From: Bacteroidota bacterium | GTDB taxonomy: Bacteria; Bacteroidota; Bacteroidia; Bacteroidales; Bacteroidaceae | Assembly (NCBI GenBank): GCA_023415545.1 | Contig: JAEZKJ010000072.1 | Location: 1 to 9,549 of the forward strand | DNA length: 9,549 bases | Direction of reading: 5' to 3' | In this document: piece after piece, positions 7,205 through 9,549 of the stretch | Numbering within the stretch: the stretch's first letter is position 1 | Layout: each line of letters begins with the position of its first letter | Notes under the pieces: model-generated | What the model saw: the letters and a program-made list of their open reading frames with translations, nothing else | Databases searched by the model: none | What the model was told of the DNA's origin: nothing | Translations under genes and position numbers: made by a program

Positions 7205-8503
7205 ATGAAATTAATTTCATTACTAGGCTTACTATTATTAAGTATACAATGTAACGCTTTAGATACCTTTCCTGATGGCAAACATATAACATCATGGTTC
7301 ACTAATAATATTGATATAAACATTAATCAATTTGGGAAAAAATATAAAATTACTGATTATGGCGTTATTAATGATAGCACAATAGTTCAAACTGATAAAA
7401 TACAAAATATTATTGATCAAGCTTCACAAACCGGAGGTGTTATAATTATCCCCGAAGGAACTTTTATGACCGGTTCGCTATTTTTTAAACCAGGAACACA
7501 CCTTCACATTCAAAAAAATGGTGTTCTTAAAGGTAGTGATGATATATCCGATTTCCCGGTAATAGATACACGTATTGAGGGACAAAATTTAAAATATTTT
7601 CCGGCAATAGTCAATGCCGATAAAGTAGACGGATTTACAATTTCTGGTGAAGGTACTATTAATGGTAATGGTTTAAGATATTGGAAAGCTTTTTGGCTTC
7701 GCCGAAAATTCAATCCTAAATGTACTAATTTAGATGAGATGCGTCCAAGAGTAATATTTATATCCAACAGTAATAATGTTCATGTTTCAGGAATACATTT
7801 AATTAATTCACCATTTTGGACATCACATTATTATAAATGCAATAAATTAAAGATTACTAATTTATATATTTATGCACCTTCAAAACCCGTTGGAGCCCCT
7901 AGTAGCGATGCAATAGATATCGATGTTTGTAATGAGGTATTAATAAAAGGTTGCTACATGTCGGTTAACGATGATGCTATAGCTTTAAAAGGAGGAAAAG
8001 GTCCATGGGCTGATAAAGATCCAAATAATGGAGCTAACAGTGATATAATCATTGAAAATTGCAAATTTGGTTTTTGTCATGCCGCTTTAACTTGTGGTAG
8101 CGAATCTATTCATAACCGAAACATTATAGTAAGAAATTGTGAAGTTGATAAGGCTAGCCGACTTCTTAATTTGAAAATGAGACCGGATACTCCACAAATC
8201 TATGAATATATTAGAATGGAAAATATTATTGGTAATGTTAAATATTTCATCTTTGCTAATCCCTGGAAACAATTTTTCGATTTAAAAGATAGAAAAGATA
8301 TGCCTATTTCATTGGCTAGCAATATTACAATGAAGAATATTACCTTATCTTGTGAATGCTTTATTGAGTCTCAAAAATCGGAACAATATAAGTTATCAAA
8401 TTTTATTTTTGAGAATTTAAATATTAAAACAGACAAACCTGATTTTGATAAATCTTTAATTCATTTTCTAAAATGGGATAATGTTATTATCAATAAGCGA
8501 TAA
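7205..8503 (+). CDS. GH28-family polygalacturonase-like glycoside hydrolase, secreted
   Basis: A 432-residue protein with a Sec signal peptide (residues 1-18, cleavage after QCNA; SIQC is not a lipobox), so probably periplasmic. Mature residues begin with a pectate-lyase-like right-handed beta-helix cap: DYGVINDST (51-59), GGVIIIPEGTFMTGSLFF (77-94), LKGSDDI (108-114), then GEGTINGNG (148-156). The GH28 active-site strips are recognisable: SSDAIDID (233-240, in place of NTDG), VNDDAIALKGG (254-264, catalytic Asp pair D256/D257), CHAALTCGSES (291-301, where GHG has become CHA but H292 is kept) and NLKMRPD (322-328, in place of RIK). Family members hydrolyse alpha-galacturonosidic bonds in pectins, endo or exo; the long inserts and GSES/RPDTPQ blocks suggest an exo-acting or rhamnogalacturonan-type subgroup, which is inference. 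The gene stands alone on the plus strand, divergent from the glycosidase operon, and ends in a terminator. The start is preceded by A/T-rich DNA without Shine-Dalgarno, as usual in Bacteroidota. Confidence 0.93.
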   Translation: MKLISLLGLLLLSIQCNALDTFPDGKHITSWFTNNIDININQFGKKYKITDYGVINDSTIVQTDKIQNIIDQASQTGGVIIIPEGTFMTGSLFFKPGTHLHIQKNGVLKGSDDISDFPVIDTRIEGQNLKYFPAIVNADKVDGFTISGEGTINGNGLRYWKAFWLRRKFNPKCTNLDEMRPRVIFISNSNNVHVSGIHLINSPFWTSHYYKCNKLKITNLYIYAPSKPVGAPSSDAIDIDVCNEVLIKGCYMSVNDDAIALKGGKGPWADKDPNNGANSDIIIENCKFGFCHAALTCGSESIHNRNIIVRNCEVDKASRLLNLKMRPDTPQIYEYIRMENIIGNVKYFIFANPWKQFFDLKDRKDMPISLASNITMKNITLSCECFIESQKSEQYKLSNFIFENLNIKTDKPDFDKSLIHFLKWDNVIINKR

Positions 8504-8513
8504 TAACATTTTT
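8480..8513 (+). terminator. Hairpin terminator overlapping the 3' end of the GH28 gene
   Basis: AATGTTATTATC (8480-8491) and GATAATAACATT (8499-8510) form a perfect 12-bp stem around a 7-nt loop, followed directly by T residues (the run is TTTTT at 8509-8513). The left arm lies inside the last GH28 codons and the stop codon TAA (8501-8503) is in the right arm. It fits a rho-independent terminator for the plus-strand gene. For the convergent HTCS gene the same stem would also form, but without a good T-run, so termination there is less certain. Confidence 0.75.
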
Positions 8514-8542
8514 ACTTGTAAGTTTTAATTTAAAGAGAAGAT

Positions 8543-9549
8543 CTACTTAACATTTTTATAACTATCTCTATACTCAGTTGGAGTAATTCCATATTTACTT
8601 TTAAAGCATTTACTAAAATAACGTGGGTCATTTATTCCAACCATGTATGAGATTTCTGTCATATTATACTCACCTGTTTCTATAAGTTGAGCAGCTTTTT
8701 TAATTCTCATCTCTTTAATAAATTCTATTGGAGATAAACCGGTAAGCGATTTGAGCTTTTTGAAAAAAACAGTACGACTTACGGCTAGTTCATCCACGAT
8801 ATCGGCTACCATAAGATTGCCATTATCGATATTCTTTTCTAATAATTCGGAAAGTTTATTCATAAATTTCCTATCGTTAGCTGATAAGCCAAAATCATTC
8901 TCCTCTTTTTTCAATGTATTGCTTGAGGGATCTAGCAATCTATCACAATAGATCTTCTGCAATTTTATTCTCTGCTCAATTATATTCTCTACTCTTGCCT
9001 TTAAATAGGTAGAATTGAAAGGTTTTATTATATAATCATCAGCGCCCAAAGCCATTCCATTAAGTTTACTATCCATATCTATCTTCGCTGTAAGCAGTAT
9101 GATAGGTATATGACTTGTAAATAGATTATCTTTAAGTTTTTTAGTCATCTCAATACCATCAATTCCAGGCATCATTATATCAGTTATAATAATATCGGGT
9201 ACATATTTCATCGCCTTATCAAAGCCTTGATTTCCATCCAAAGCTTCTATTACATTATATTGAGATGAGAAAATATTGCGTAGAAATAAACGTAATTCCA
9301 TATTATCTTCTACGAGTAACATGGTTTTTAAATTATTATCTACAGATATTTTATTAATTCTTTCTAAACTATCTTCATTAATATTATCCTCTATGACTTT
9401 ATTTTCTGAACTATCATCATTTAGAATAAATTCAGCATAATTTTCATATATATTTTTATCCTTTGATAATACGATAGTAAAACAACTACCTGTTCCAACA
9501 ACACTTTCTACTTTTATTTCAGCTTTATGAATGTCCGATAACTCCTTTA
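8543..9549 (-). CDS. Second HTCS regulator, C-terminal 334 residues (runs off right edge)
   Basis: The frame is open from the right edge (first full codon at 9547) to the stop at 8543-8545; an ATG at 9322 is internal, not the gene start, because kinase sequence continues upstream of it. Visible residues 1-30 (IHKAEIKVES, VGTGSCFTIVLS) are the end of a HATPase_c domain, followed by a polar, acidic linker (about 31-74). The receiver starts at MLLVEDN (fragment residues 76-82), with phospho-acceptor D123 in IITDIMMPG, LLTAK and KPF (K175). An AraC-type double HTH occupies about 239-330 (VSRTVFFKKLKSLTG; INDPRYFSKCFKSKYG). The periplasmic sensor and most of the kinase lie outside. It resembles the complete HTCS in this window in domain order and in the second HTH, but differs in many other positions, so they are paralogues, not recent duplicates. 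It converges on the GH28 gene with 39 nt between stop codons and probably regulates this or an adjacent part of the PUL. Confidence 0.95.
   Translation of the reverse strand, partial: KELSDIHKAEIKVESVVGTGSCFTIVLSKDKNIYENYAEFILNDDSSENKVIEDNINEDSLERINKISVDNNLKTMLLVEDNMELRLFLRNIFSSQYNVIEALDGNQGFDKAMKYVPDIIITDIMMPGIDGIEMTKKLKDNLFTSHIPIILLTAKIDMDSKLNGMALGADDYIIKPFNSTYLKARVENIIEQRIKLQKIYCDRLLDPSSNTLKKEENDFGLSANDRKFMNKLSELLEKNIDNGNLMVADIVDELAVSRTVFFKKLKSLTGLSPIEFIKEMRIKKAAQLIETGEYNMTEISYMVGINDPRYFSKCFKSKYGITPTEYRDSYKNVK

Noticed and set aside
7510..8272. Minus-strand open frames inside the GH28 gene (7510-7767, 8087-8272)
   Set aside because: They are antisense to conserved GH28 motifs, with no motif or signal of their own.
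8751..8951. Plus-strand open frame opposite the second HTCS
   Set aside because: It is antisense to the AraC-type domain and its translation is Ser/Leu-rich without a domain.
9320..9322. ATG at 9322 as the start of a stand-alone response regulator
   Set aside because: The same frame stays open to the window edge and encodes the typical end of a HATPase_c domain, so this is an internal Met of a hybrid protein.
1..9549. tRNA or rRNA genes, CRISPR arrays, insertion sequences, attachment sites
   Set aside because: No cloverleaf-like or rRNA sequence, no regularly spaced repeat-spacer array, and no transposase or terminal inverted repeats were seen on either strand.

Overview
The window is AT-rich (roughly one third G+C by eye) and looks like part of a Bacteroidota polysaccharide utilization locus (PUL), most likely from a Bacteroidales member. 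The signs are two hybrid two-component system (HTCS) regulators, secreted carbohydrate-active enzymes, a TAnnTTTG-type promoter and no Shine-Dalgarno sequences. The genus cannot be fixed from this sequence, and no SusC/SusD pair lies inside the window.

Layout: positions 1-7021 hold three minus-strand genes that read as one operon, transcribed from about 7070 toward 1. They are a secreted (alpha/alpha)6-barrel glycosidase-like protein of a family I cannot name (4892-7021), a complete 1428-residue HTCS regulator (571-4857, 34 nt downstream) and the first 185 residues of a DUF4861-family secreted protein (1-557, 13 nt downstream, running off the left edge). A 183-bp intergenic region (7022-7204) holds divergent promoter candidates and several small repeats. 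A GH28 polygalacturonase-like enzyme follows on the plus strand (7205-8503) and ends in a hairpin terminator that overlaps its last codons. Facing it is the C-terminal part of a second HTCS (8543-9549, minus strand), which runs off the right edge.

Working model: GH28 enzymes act on galacturonic-acid-containing pectins, and DUF4861 and this six-hairpin type also tend to occur in plant-polysaccharide loci, so a pectic substrate (homogalacturonan, rhamnogalacturonan or a side-chain oligosaccharide) is the best guess. All three non-regulatory proteins have Sec signal peptides without a lipobox, so periplasmic breakdown of imported oligosaccharides is likely. The complete HTCS would sense a product in the periplasm with its double beta-propeller and bind DNA with its own AraC-type domain, activating the divergent promoters. 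The exact substrate, and which HTCS controls which promoter, cannot be decided from this window. I see no radically new system. The most interesting items are the unassigned glycosidase family, the HTCS placed inside an enzyme operon, and the repeat structure of the divergent promoter region.
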